Source: Pseudomonadota bacterium (GTDB lineage: Bacteria; Myxococcota_A; UBA796; GCA-2862545). From it: a stretch of 34,821 nucleotides of DNA. Position 1 is the stretch's first letter. Each line of letters opens with the position of its first letter. This document shows positions 1 to 8,245 of the stretch, piece by piece. The notes under the pieces were generated by a model. That model searched no databases and was not told the origin of the DNA. It saw only the letters and a list, made by a program, of their open reading frames with translations. The stretch is from assembly GCA_947505245.1 (NCBI GenBank), contig CANNIZ010000049.1:1-34821 (forward strand). Reading direction: 5' to 3'. Made by a program: the position numbers and the translations under genes.

Positions 1-29
1 ACGTGATACCTTCCGCGCCCCTTTAGAGC

Positions 30-1433
30 GTGCACATGGCCGAGACCACCAACGTCATCGGAGATCAGGAGCCGCGCAAGCAGCTGCATCTGCGGCGCGT
101 GCGGCTCGCGGTCGTCGAAGGCCCCGACAAGGGCCCGGCCAAGGTCTACGAAGCCGACGTGGTGCGGATCGGCAGCCGCGAGGGGAACGACATCCACCTC
201 ACGGACGACACGGTCAGCCGAAACCATGCGGAGATCGTGCGCACCGAGCAGGGCATCCTGCTGCGCGATCTTGGAAGTACGAACGGCACGTTCGTCGGTC
301 CGGTTCGCATCAAGGAGGTGTTTCTCGGCGACGCGCGCAGGTTCAAGGTCGGCAACACGCAGATCGAGTTCCAGCCCGCAGACGAGGTGATCGACATCGT
401 CGCGTCCGGCGCGACCCGGTTCGAGGGCGTCGTCGGCCGCTCGGTCGCCATGCGCGAGCTGTTTTCCGTGCTCGAACGCGTCGCCAAGACCGAGCTCACC
501 GTGCTCGTCACCGGCGAGACCGGCACCGGAAAGGAGCTCGTCAGCCGCGCCATCCACCAGCGCAGCAACCGCCGCAACGGCCCGTTCATCGTGTTCGACT
601 GCGGCGCCGTCGCGCGCAACCTGGTCGAGAGCGAGCTGTTCGGCCACGAGAAGGGCGCGTTCACCGGCGCCGTCGCGGCCCGGGCGGGCGTGTTCGAGCA
701 GGCCGACGGCGGGACGATCTTCCTCGACGAGCTCGGCGAGCTGCCGATCGAGCTGCAGCCCGCCCTGCTGCGCGTGCTGGAGCAGCGCGAGGTCCGCCGC
801 GTCGGCGATCGCAAGATGCGACCGGTCAATGTACGCGTGGTCGCAGCGACCAACCGCGACCTCAAGGAACAGGTCAGCGAGGGGCTGTTCCGCCAGGACC
901 TGTACTACCGCCTCGCCGTCGTCGAAGTTCACCTGCCGCCGCTGCGCGCGCGGATGGAAGACCTCGACCTCGTCATCGCGCACATCCTCGGCGACACGCC
1001 GTTCCCACATGGCGTAAAGGGCATCAGCACCGAGGTCCGGCGCGTGTTCGAGACCTGGCATTGGCCCGGCAACCTGCGCGAGCTGCGAAACGTGCTGCTC
1101 CGCGCGATCCCGTTCTCGGACGGCTCGATCATCACGAAAGACGCGCTCCCCGACGCGCTCCGCGCGGCGCCGAACGAGCCCGTCCCCGAGATCGACGCCC
1201 ACACCGAGGAGCTCGACGAGCCGACCGGTCCCGGTTTGTCACTTCCCGGCGCGGACAAGTCGTTCAAGGAAGCCAAGGACGCGCTACTCGAGAGCTTTGA
1301 GCGCTACTATCTTGAAGACCTGCTCCGGCGGGCCGGCGGCAACCTCTCGAAGGCGGCGCGCCTCGCCGGGGTAGACCGGAAGACGATCGCGCGCATGTTG
1401 AAGCGCCACGGCATCGGGGACGGCGAGGAATAA
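30..1433 (+). CDS. FHA-domain sigma-54-dependent transcriptional activator
   Basis: Enhancer-binding protein that would drive open-complex formation by sigma-54 RNA polymerase. Residues about 20-120 form an FHA (phosphothreonine-binding) domain, with RIGSREGND, SRNH and GSTNGTF. Residues about 130-360 are the AAA+ domain: Walker A GETGTGKE near 162, the sigma-54-contacting GAFTGA loop at 209-214, Walker B GGTIFLDE at 227-234. A Fis-type helix-turn-helix (LSKAARLAGVDRKTIARMLKR) lies near the C-terminus. The FHA domain in place of a receiver suggests control by Ser/Thr phosphorylation, as known for myxobacterial FHA activators. GTG at 30 or ATG at 36 could start it; the difference is two residues. 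Three sigma-54 promoter matches lie later in this window, but no evidence ties this activator to them. Function class certain, targets unknown. Confidence 0.95.
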   Translation: MHMAETTNVIGDQEPRKQLHLRRVRLAVVEGPDKGPAKVYEADVVRIGSREGNDIHLTDDTVSRNHAEIVRTEQGILLRDLGSTNGTFVGPVRIKEVFLGDARRFKVGNTQIEFQPADEVIDIVASGATRFEGVVGRSVAMRELFSVLERVAKTELTVLVTGETGTGKELVSRAIHQRSNRRNGPFIVFDCGAVARNLVESELFGHEKGAFTGAVAARAGVFEQADGGTIFLDELGELPIELQPALLRVLEQREVRRVGDRKMRPVNVRVVAATNRDLKEQVSEGLFRQDLYYRLAVVEVHLPPLRARMEDLDLVIAHILGDTPFPHGVKGISTEVRRVFETWHWPGNLRELRNVLLRAIPFSDGSIITKDALPDALRAAPNEPVPEIDAHTEELDEPTGPGLSLPGADKSFKEAKDALLESFERYYLEDLLRRAGGNLSKAARLAGVDRKTIARMLKRHGIGDGEE

Positions 1434-1472
1434 TGCAAGGCAACGCGCAGCGAGCCGCAGGCGAGCGTAGTC

Positions 1473-2387
1473 ATGAGTGAGGTAGCTCTGGAAGTCCGCG
1501 GTCTGTCGCGGAAGTATGGAAGCCGGTTCGCTGTGCGCTCGCTCGACCTCACCGTCCAGGTGGGTGACGTGTACGGGTTCCTCGGGCCGAACGGCGCCGG
1601 CAAGACCACCGCGATGCGCGTCGCGCTCGGCCTGATCCGCCGCGACGCCGGCACCGTGAAATTCTTTGGCGACCCGGACGAGGTGCGCGGGCGGCGGCAT
1701 GTGGGCGCGATCATCGAGATCCCCGCGTTCCACGAGTGGCTCACCGGGCGCGAGAACCTCGAGCTCGCGGCCGCGTATGCCGGCATCCCGAGCAAGGACG
1801 CTCCCGCCGAGATGGCGCGGGTGCTCGACCGGGTCACCCTCGCCGAGCGGGCCGACGACAAGGCCGGCACCTACTCGCTCGGCATGAAGCAGCGCCTTGG
1901 CATCGCGCGCGCGCTGCTCGGTCGGCCGCGGATGCTGATGCTCGATGAGCCCACGAACGGGCTCGATCCGCGCGGCATGCGCGAGATGCGCGACCTGATC
2001 CGCTCGCTCGCCCTGCACGACGCGATCACCGTGTTCATCTCGACCCATCTGCTCGCCGAAGTCCAGCAGATCTGCAACCGCGTCGGCATCATCAACCAGG
2101 GAACGCTGGTGGCCGAGGGCACCGTCGAACAGCTCCTCTCCGAGAAGCGGGCCAGCATCCTCGAGCTCGCGTCCAGCGACGCCGAAGGCCTGAAGCGCGT
2201 GCTCGACGGCATCGAAGGCGTCGAGATCGTCGGCCCCGGCGAGTCGGGCCGCCTCCGCATCGGTCACGGGCAGATCCCCGTCGCCGACATCGCAAAAGCC
2301 GTCGTCTCCGCGGGCGTCCCGCTCGACGCGATGGTGCCCATTCAGCGCAACCTCGAGGACGTGTTCCTTGAAGTGACGAGGACCTGA
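1473..2387 (+). CDS. ABC transporter ATP-binding protein (ABC-2 type)
   Basis: Cytoplasmic ATPase of an ABC exporter, 304 residues, close to the usual length of this class. It shows Walker A GPNGAGKTT near residue 40, the signature YSLGMKQRLG, Walker B LMLDEPTNGLD and the switch His in STHL. The C-terminal third (about 220-304) is the extension typical of CcmA/NatA-like ATPases that pair with a separate ABC-2 permease, and that permease follows one base after the stop. The ribosome site before ATG 1473 is weak. The 39-base gap after the activator gene allows cotranscription. Substrate cannot be inferred from the ATPase. Confidence 0.95.
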   Translation: MSEVALEVRGLSRKYGSRFAVRSLDLTVQVGDVYGFLGPNGAGKTTAMRVALGLIRRDAGTVKFFGDPDEVRGRRHVGAIIEIPAFHEWLTGRENLELAAAYAGIPSKDAPAEMARVLDRVTLAERADDKAGTYSLGMKQRLGIARALLGRPRMLMLDEPTNGLDPRGMREMRDLIRSLALHDAITVFISTHLLAEVQQICNRVGIINQGTLVAEGTVEQLLSEKRASILELASSDAEGLKRVLDGIEGVEIVGPGESGRLRIGHGQIPVADIAKAVVSAGVPLDAMVPIQRNLEDVFLEVTRT

Positions 2388-2388
2388 G

Positions 2389-3213
2389 ATGACCGGAGCC
2401 CATTTTTTTGCAGTGGTTTCGGCCGAGATTCGCAAGCTGTTCTCACGCTCGTCCACGCGCTTCGGCGTGCTGTTTGCGATCCTGCTAGGGCTCGGCGTGC
2501 CGCTCACCGCGGGCTTCTTCCGGTGGGTAGCCGAGCAGGCCATGGACAAGCCGGGGCAGCTGCAGGGGCTCGACCCGTCGTACGTCGTGTTCGCGACGCT
2601 CTACATCCGCAACTTCTTCCTGATGCGCATCATCCTGATCATGGTCGGCGCGCTGTCGCTGGCCGGTGAGTACCAGACGCGCACGCTGCGCGAGGACGTG
2701 CTGCGGCCCGTGCACCGCTCGGTGCTGCTGTTCGCGAAGTGGTTGGCACTCGTCGCGTTCATCGCGGTGACGCTGATCGTGTCGCTCGCACCCGCCACGG
2801 CGCTGTCGGTCGTGGCGTGGGGCACCGCGGGCGACTGGCAACACGTGCTGCTCGGCTGGCTCGCCACCCTCGCGTGCGACGCCGGCTTTGCGGCGCTCGT
2901 GCTCGCGGTCGCCGTCGTACTCCGTAGTGTCGCGGGCACGATGGTGGGAATGTTCCTGTTCTACTTCGCGAACGTGGCGCTCGGCTGGGGGCTGATCATC
3001 ATCGCGAACCTGCCGTTCCTGAAGCTGCCGGACTGGGCGCGCGACGCGCTCGCGAACGTCGGCCCCTACCTGCCGCCCGCCGCGTATGACGCGTGGACGG
3101 GCGCGTCGCCGGCGTCCGAGTTCGCGGGCACGGGCTTTGGCGCGCTCGCGGTGTATGGACTGCTCGCATATATCGTCGCGGACCGCGTGTTCGCGCGGAT
3201 CGACGTGCCTTAG
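2389..3213 (+). CDS. ABC-2 family transporter permease
   Basis: Integral membrane partner of the preceding ATPase. The 274 residues contain about six hydrophobic segments (for example residues 25-45, 75-95, 110-140, 150-185, 185-210 and 245-265), with a cytoplasmic N-terminus reading SAEIRKLFSR, typical of ABC-2 permeases. Its ATG lies one base after the ATPase stop, so the two are almost certainly translated together. The TAG stop overlaps the stop codon of the convergent gene on the other strand. Substrate unknown. Confidence 0.9.
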   Translation: MTGAHFFAVVSAEIRKLFSRSSTRFGVLFAILLGLGVPLTAGFFRWVAEQAMDKPGQLQGLDPSYVVFATLYIRNFFLMRIILIMVGALSLAGEYQTRTLREDVLRPVHRSVLLFAKWLALVAFIAVTLIVSLAPATALSVVAWGTAGDWQHVLLGWLATLACDAGFAALVLAVAVVLRSVAGTMVGMFLFYFANVALGWGLIIIANLPFLKLPDWARDALANVGPYLPPAAYDAWTGASPASEFAGTGFGALAVYGLLAYIVADRVFARIDVP

Positions 3214-3464
3214 GCCTTCTTCAGGCTGTCGGCTGCGGACTGGCCGAGCGTCTGGATGTCGTCGAGCGAGAGGTCGGTCTTGAACGTGCCGGCGCAGCCG
3301 CTGCACTTCACGGTAGACTCGCGCATCTGGCGGAACGGCACGATGTTGAACAGCAGCCAGTGCGACGACGCTTCGGAGCCGGCGCAGTCGTCTTTGTCAC
3401 CAACGCAGGTCGGACAGTACATGCGGATCGTGCGGCTCTCGGTGTTCGCCTTGTAGCTGATCAT
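3210..3464 (-). CDS. Small zinc-ribbon-like hypothetical protein
   Basis: 84-residue protein with Cys pairs CPTC (residues about 17-20) and CSGC (about 55-58), spaced as in a four-Cys zinc ribbon, plus one further Cys between them. The C-terminal third looks helical. A clear GGAGG lies four bases before ATG 3464. I do not recognise a named family. The gene converges on the ABC permease and shares stop-codon bases with it (tta/tag at 3210-3213). Metal binding is inferred from the Cys spacing only. Confidence 0.75.
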   Translation of the reverse strand: MISYKANTESRTIRMYCPTCVGDKDDCAGSEASSHWLLFNIVPFRQMRESTVKCSGCAGTFKTDLSLDDIQTLGQSAADSLKKA

Positions 3465-3514
3465 GGTTCCTCCGACGCGGAGACTACACCAGCGGCGGGC
3501 CTCACGAGCGGACG

Positions 3515-3696
3515 CGGCAAGACCATCGATGATCGGTGATCATCCTGACTGATCTTGCCGGTTTTTGAGGTTTCGCCGGCAACATCGACGACGATGACCC
3601 GGTCATCCGCGGGGGTCTTGCCGCGAAAGGGCAGAGAACGGGCAGAAAACCGGCAAGAGCGACGACCACGATCGGACCTCCCGGGCGACCTTGCCG
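3515..3696. repeat. Array 1 of a 46-47 bp dyad repeat family (three units)
   Basis: Three units lie at 3515-3560, 3577-3623 and 3651-3696, separated by 16 and 27 bases. Each begins with CGGCAA and ends with TTGCCG; the first has perfect 8-bp inverted ends CGGCAAGA/TCTTGCCG. Unit 1 has an inner palindrome GATGATC-N3-GATCATC and unit 2 has GATGACC-N1-GGTCATC. Unit 1 fits the others best when read in reverse complement. The same family recurs at 31900-32080. It fills most of the 320-base gap between the zinc-ribbon gene and the TolC-like gene. I saw no coding potential and no CGGCAAGA-type ends outside these two loci. The family is not one I recognise; it could be a REP/MITE-like element, a protein-binding array or a structured RNA. 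Confidence 0.85.
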
Positions 3697-3784
3697 CGCT
3701 CAGGGCGGCCACTCGATCGTGCGGAACAGGTGGTTCAGCCGCTGGCCAGCTCGGCATTCAACGAGCGAACCCACGCGACCTCCC

Positions 3785-5071
3785 CTACCACCGACCCGCG
3801 GCGACAAGCAGCTCGTAGGCGGCCACGTCCCGGTTCATCCGCTCGACGATGCGGTCGAGGCGGGCCTTCGTCACGTAGATCTCGGCCTGATCGACCTGAA
3901 TCCACGGCACCTGCTCGGCTTCGAAGCTGCGCTTCGCGAGCTCGAGCGTCTTGTCGGCGAGCTCGACCTCCCGCTCGGTGGCCTCCGCCGCCTTCGTCGC
4001 GCGCTGGTACTTCTCCCACGCGTTGCGGACCTCGCTCTCGGCGGTGATCTCGGCCTTGTCGTGCGCGAGCTCGGCCATGTGGCTCTGCACCGCGTACTCG
4101 CGCGCCTTGGCGAGCCGGTAGCCGCCGTCCCACAGCACCCAATTCCCCTCGAGAACGACCATCCACGGAGTCTTGTTGTCCGCCGAGAAGCCAGAGTTCT
4201 CCGTGTAGACCTGCGTGAACCGACCGGTGATCTCGGGCGCCCAGCCCATCAGGTTCGCCTTGCTCTGCAGGCGCGACGCGAGGATGCGGTCCTGCGCGGC
4301 GACCACGTCCGGACGCTCGGTCCGCGCGCTCGCGACGGCCTGCTCGAGGTCGTCGGGCACGGTCGGCGGCGTCGGCAGCTCCACCGGCGTGTCGCGCGGG
4401 AGGCCCGTGAGCGCGTTGAACACCTCCTCGACCTGCATGCGCCCTTCGCGCGCCGCCGCGACGTCCCGGTGCGCCTGGGACAGCGCCAGCTCGGCCTGGA
4501 ACACGGGGAGATCGTTCGTGGTCTCGGCGAGACGCGCGCGCTTCGCTAGCGCGAGGCCGTCTTCGGCGATCTTCTCGGCAGCCGCAGCCAGCGCCTCACC
4601 TTCGCGGGCCGCGTAGACGCCGTAATAGGTTCGCACCACGCCGAGGTGAAGCTGGGACGTGAGCCGCGCCTCGTCGTTCTCCGCTGCGTCGACGACGTGG
4701 TAGGCAGCGAGCAGCCCCGGCACCGCGACCCCCGAGAACAGCGACTGCTGGACGGTGATGGAGCCCTGCGCGTAGCGTTTGGGCTGGACGACGATGGGAT
4801 CGCTGGGCGGGATCAGGTCCTGGAGCTCGGGCGGGATCATCGACGAGAAGTCGAGTGCGATCTCTTGTTTGTTCCAGGTGTACTGACCGTTCGCCACGAG
4901 CTTGGGCGACAGCAGCGACCACGCCTGGGCGGGCAGCGTCCGCGTCGCTTCGGTCTGCGCGCGGACGAGCCCGAGGTCGACGCTCTGGTGATCGGCCGCC
5001 GTCAGCGCCTCGTCGAGGGTGGCCGCCTGCGAAGACATCGTCAAAAACGCAACGAGGGCGATGGTCGTCAT
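3785..5071 (-). CDS. TolC-family outer membrane efflux protein
   Basis: 428-residue outer-membrane channel of the TolC/OEP family, within the usual length range. A short signal peptide (residues 1-17, cleavage near SQAA) is followed by two related halves rich in long amphipathic helices with Ala, Glu and Arg, for example residues 150-210 and 350-410. Family-like features are the N-terminal TLDEAL, the beta-strand QSLFSG and VLWDGG in the second half. No periplasmic adaptor or inner-membrane pump is adjacent, so the partner must be encoded elsewhere. The ribosome site is weak. Two identical palindromes ACCCGCGGGT lie just upstream. Export role is from family knowledge; substrate unknown. Confidence 0.88.
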   Translation of the reverse strand: MTTIALVAFLTMSSQAATLDEALTAADHQSVDLGLVRAQTEATRTLPAQAWSLLSPKLVANGQYTWNKQEIALDFSSMIPPELQDLIPPSDPIVVQPKRYAQGSITVQQSLFSGVAVPGLLAAYHVVDAAENDEARLTSQLHLGVVRTYYGVYAAREGEALAAAAEKIAEDGLALAKRARLAETTNDLPVFQAELALSQAHRDVAAAREGRMQVEEVFNALTGLPRDTPVELPTPPTVPDDLEQAVASARTERPDVVAAQDRILASRLQSKANLMGWAPEITGRFTQVYTENSGFSADNKTPWMVVLEGNWVLWDGGYRLAKAREYAVQSHMAELAHDKAEITAESEVRNAWEKYQRATKAAEATEREVELADKTLELAKRSFEAEQVPWIQVDQAEIYVTKARLDRIVERMNRDVAAYELLVAAGRW

Positions 5072-5076
5072 AACTT

Positions 5077-5111
5077 ACCCGCGGGTCAGGAATGGTCAAT
5101 AACCCGCGGGT
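5077..5111 (-). promoter_or_regulatory. Pair of identical palindromes ACCCGCGGGT, possible operator
   Basis: A perfect 10-bp palindrome occurs at 5077-5086 and again at 5102-5111, centres 25 bp apart, in the 70-base gap between the beta-helix lipoprotein stop and the TolC-like start. A TTGACC lies between them on the minus strand, but no convincing -10 follows at a useful distance. Tandem dyads directly before a start codon resemble binding sites for a dimeric repressor. A role as a pair of short hairpins in a readthrough transcript is the alternative. Confidence 0.45.
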
Positions 5112-5141
5112 CGTGGGTGGCAACACCGCCCCCTGCGCGTG

Positions 5142-6890
5142 CTACCTGTCATCCTGCAGATCGCCGCTGGTGTTGCCCTGGTACGTGACCGTTTGCAGGG
5201 TCGGGCTTCCGCTGTTGATGATGATTCCAAAGCCCTCGGCGTGGTGCACGAACGCGTTGCTGATCGTGGGCGAGCTGCCGTCGATCGTCACGTTCGCGTC
5301 GCTGTACATGCCGCCCGCGTAGCCGATGTCGACGTGGGTGAGGACGGTCGACGCGTCGATCAGGTCGGGCTTCAGGAGGATGCCGGTCCAGGCGCCCGTC
5401 TGCTCCGCCGTGCCCGTGAACACGACCGGCGCGAGCGCGGTCCCGTTGGCCATCAGGCCGCCCGCGTCACCGTTCCCGACGTACAACCCACGGTTGTTGG
5501 CGAACGCCAGCACCACGCCGGCCTCCAAGGTGAGCACGGGGGCCGGTCCCGTCGCGGATCGCACCTGGACATCGGTCAGGAGCTCGTACGGGACGCCGAG
5601 ATCCCCCCAGGTGGCGCTCTTGTCCACGGTCGAGTCTCCGTCGATCATCACCGCGTTCAGGTCATTCCCCACGTAGTCACCCATCTCGGGAATGGACGCG
5701 ACGCCAAACAGCCTGACGTCGCCGGAAACCTCGCAACCGGTCACCAGGAGCTCGGTGCTTGCCGCATCGAACTTCGCGCTCGCCGCGAGTTGGAAGCCGG
5801 CGTTCTCCGCACCGCGAAGGGTCACGTGGTCGACCTTCAGGGTCGCCTCCTCGACGAACAAAGCGCTCTCGCTGTACATGCCGCCAGCGTCGGAGATCTC
5901 CGTCCAGGTGAGCGATGCCTTCGCGTCCACCGTCGTGTCGTAGTAACGGACACCCGTCCAGAGGCCGCGCTGCTCGGAGGTCCCGCGAAGGATGACCGGG
6001 GACGCTTCGGTTCCGGCGGTGATGAAGCCGCCGGGTCCACCCTCGTAGCCGACGTAAATACCGGTGTTGGACGCCATCACGACCTCGGTGCCAGCTCCGA
6101 GAGTCAAAGTCGCCGCGCTCGTGGTGCCTTCGACACGCAATTCCCCCTGGACGAAGTAGGGAACGCCGAGGTCGGTCCAGGTCGCGTCGTGGTCGACGTC
6201 ACCCCCTTCAACGTACAGCTCCGCGTCGTCGTTGCCGGTCAACGACAGTCCGCTCAACGGGATCGAGTCGGCGTTGGCAGCTTCGATCCAACCGGGAATC
6301 GGCGCATCATCGACCACGAGCCCGGCGCTGCCTGCGGAGAAGCGCGCTCCGTGCAGCAACTTGAAGCCGGCGTCCTCGACGTGATGGATCCCGACGTTGT
6401 TCACACGGATGTCTACGTCATCGACGAACAGCGCCGCATCTGCGTACATGCCGCCCGCGTCCTCGATCGTGAGCTCGGCGAGGCGGCTCTCGGTCGTGGC
6501 CGCTTCGATGATGATGCCCGTCCACGTACCACGACCCGAAAGCGCAGCTCCGTGCATACGAATCGGATGGTCCGCTGTGCCCTCGGCGAGCAGCTGGCCG
6601 CCTGCTCCGTCCCTCCCAATGTACAGCCCGATATTCGCGACAAACCGCAGCTCCGCGCCGGGGGCGATCGTGAGCGTCGCGCCATCCACGTAGACGTCAC
6701 ACGTGACGTCGTGGACGCCCGGCCCCCAGGTCTGCGCGGTGGTGATCTGCCCACAATGCTCGGTGGGGTTGACGATGGCGGTGTCGGTGTCCGCCGTGTC
6801 GGTGTCCCCGGGGTTGGTGTCGTCGCCGGTGTCCGAAGGTTGCGGACACGCGACCAGCGCGAGGGTGAACAGGATTGTCGAGCGTTACAT
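5142..6890 (-). pseudogene. Beta-helix repeat lipoprotein with TAA as codon 2
   Basis: The open frame runs from 6884 to 5142 and directly follows ATG TAA at 6890-6885. The encoded sequence is a lipoprotein: hydrophobic [12 protein letters not shown] with a lipobox Cys, then an acidic Asp/Thr linker, then three blocks of about 140-190 residues with shared phrases (GxYxG, WTGI, GGMY, TWxDLGVPY), as in right-handed parallel beta-helices. A GGAGG sits four bases before the ATG and a perfect sigma-54 promoter sits at 6936-6921. AAA in place of TAA would give a normal M-K-R signal peptide, so a one-base nonsense change is the simplest reading. The first ordinary in-frame start downstream, GTG at 6689, would lose the signal peptide. 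A read error or an unusual start are alternatives. Likely surface-located; partner unknown. Confidence 0.8.
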
Positions 6891-6920
6891 GCGGCCTCCA
6901 CGAGAGACGCCGCCCAAAAA

Positions 6921-6936
6921 TGCAACGGTTGTGCCA
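6921..6936 (-). promoter_or_regulatory. Sigma-54 promoter, perfect consensus
   Basis: Read on the minus strand, the site is TGGCACAACCGTTGCA, a full match to the -24/-12 consensus TGGCACR-N4-TTGCW. Initiation about 12 bases beyond the -12 element would fall near 6910. That leaves a leader of about 20 bases containing the GGAGG at 6899-6895 before ATG 6890. It drives the beta-helix lipoprotein. The divergent aminotransferase gene starts 94 bases away from that ATG. Confidence 0.85.
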
Positions 6937-6984
6937 CGCGACGGGTCCGCCACGTTCGTCGTATGGTGGCGCAACGGAGCTCCC

Positions 6985-8175
6985 ATGCATGCCGCGATTG
7001 AATCTGCAGACCGCTACGGTGCGCACAACTACCACCCGCTCGACGTGGTGCTGGTTCGCGGGGAGGGCGCCTATGTGTGGGACGCCGACGGAAAGCGCTA
7101 CCTCGACTGTCTCTCCGCCTACTCCGCCGTGAACCAGGGACATTGCCACCCGAAGATCGCCGCCGCGATGATCGAGCAATGCCAGCGCCTCACGCTGTCG
7201 AGTCGTGCATTTCACAACGATCGCATGGGGCCATTTCTGCACAGGTTGTGCGAAGCGACCGGCTTCGAGAAGGCCCTGCTGATGAACTCCGGCGCCGAAG
7301 CCGTGGAGACCGCGATCAAGGCGGTGCGCAAGTGGGGCTACAGCAAGAAGGGCGTGCCCGATGGCAAGGCCGAGATCATCTGGTTCGCCGACAACTTCCA
7401 CGGGCGCACCACCACGATCGTCGGGTTCTCGACCGAGCCCCAATACAAGCACCAGTTCGGTCCGTTCGGTCCGGGGCACGTGATCGTGCCGTACGGCGAC
7501 ATCGAAGCGCTGCGCGCGGCGATCACCCCGAACACCGTCGCGATCGTCGGCGAGCCGATTCAGGGGGAGGCCGGCATCATCCAGCCGCCCGATGGCTTCT
7601 GGCGCGCCGCCCGCGCGCTGTGCGACGCGAACAACGTCCTCCTCGTGCTGGACGAGATCCAGACCGGCCTCGGCCGCACCGGAAAGCTGTTCGCGTTCGA
7701 ACACGAGGGAATCCGCCCCGACGCGGTGACGATCGGCAAGGCGCTTTCCGGCGGCTTCTACCCGGTGAGCGCGTTCCTCGCGTCGGACGCGGTGATGGAC
7801 GTGTTCCACCCGGGTGACCACGGCTCCACGTTCGGCGGCAACCCGCTCGCGTGCGCCGTGGGTCTCGCCGCGCTCGACGTGCTGATCGACGAGCAACTGC
7901 CGCAGCGGGCGGCGGAGCTCGGGCCATGGTTCCTCGACGAGCTTCGCCGCATCCCGAGCCCGCACGTGCGCGAGGTGCGCGGCAAGGGGCTGCTGATCGG
8001 CGTCGAGATCAAGCGGGAGAGCGGAAAGGCACGCCCGTTCTGCGAGCGGTTGAAAGACCGCGGCGTGTTGTGCAAGGAGACGCACGATCAGGTGATTCGG
8101 TTTGCACCGCCGCTCATCGTGCAGAAGGCCGATCTGGAGCTCGCCCTGGAGCAGGTCCGGGCCGTCCTCACCTGA
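6985..8175 (+). CDS. rocD: Ornithine--oxo-acid aminotransferase (class III, PLP)
   Basis: Transfers the delta-amino group of ornithine to 2-oxoglutarate, giving glutamate semialdehyde. The 396 residues are class III PLP aminotransferase throughout: [12 protein letters not shown] near residue 95, the NFHGRT region, [12 protein letters not shown] with the PLP-binding Asp, IGKALSGG with the Schiff-base Lys at about 252, and [12 protein letters not shown]. Length and the N-terminal HNYHPL..VV match ornithine aminotransferases rather than acetylornithine or GABA enzymes. ATG 6985 is chosen because the similarity begins there and GGAG lies upstream; the frame is open further upstream but that part is antisense to the lipoprotein gene. 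It appears to be a single gene. Confidence 0.9.
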   Translation: MHAAIESADRYGAHNYHPLDVVLVRGEGAYVWDADGKRYLDCLSAYSAVNQGHCHPKIAAAMIEQCQRLTLSSRAFHNDRMGPFLHRLCEATGFEKALLMNSGAEAVETAIKAVRKWGYSKKGVPDGKAEIIWFADNFHGRTTTIVGFSTEPQYKHQFGPFGPGHVIVPYGDIEALRAAITPNTVAIVGEPIQGEAGIIQPPDGFWRAARALCDANNVLLVLDEIQTGLGRTGKLFAFEHEGIRPDAVTIGKALSGGFYPVSAFLASDAVMDVFHPGDHGSTFGGNPLACAVGLAALDVLIDEQLPQRAAELGPWFLDELRRIPSPHVREVRGKGLLIGVEIKRESGKARPFCERLKDRGVLCKETHDQVIRFAPPLIVQKADLELALEQVRAVLT

Positions 8176-8184
8176 CAACCGCTG

Positions 8185-8200
8185 CGGCACGTGCGTTGCA
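8185..8200 (+). promoter_or_regulatory. Sigma-54 promoter before the groEL paralogue
   Basis: CGGCACGTGCGTTGCA matches the sigma-54 consensus at 15 of 16 positions; only the first T is changed. Expected initiation is near 8211, leaving about 35 bases of leader before GTG 8246 with GGAGG at 8237-8241. No CIRCE inverted repeat, the usual heat-shock operator of groE genes, is present, so this chaperonin is probably not under classical HrcA control. Confidence 0.75.
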
Positions 8201-8245
8201 CCTGCCTGCTCCGAGGCTCGCTCTTGCGCGGCCATCGGAGGTCTC

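Noticed and set aside
3515..3696. CRISPR array
   Set aside because: Only three units per locus, units diverge strongly inside, gaps are 16-27 bases, and no cas gene is present.
5139..7001. 620-residue plus-strand frame antisense to the beta-helix lipoprotein
   Set aside because: The minus strand has a clear signal peptide, internal repeats and a sigma-54 promoter; the plus frame has none.
8201..8245. CIRCE operator upstream of groEL
   Set aside because: No TTAGCACTC/GAGTGCTAA dyad found.
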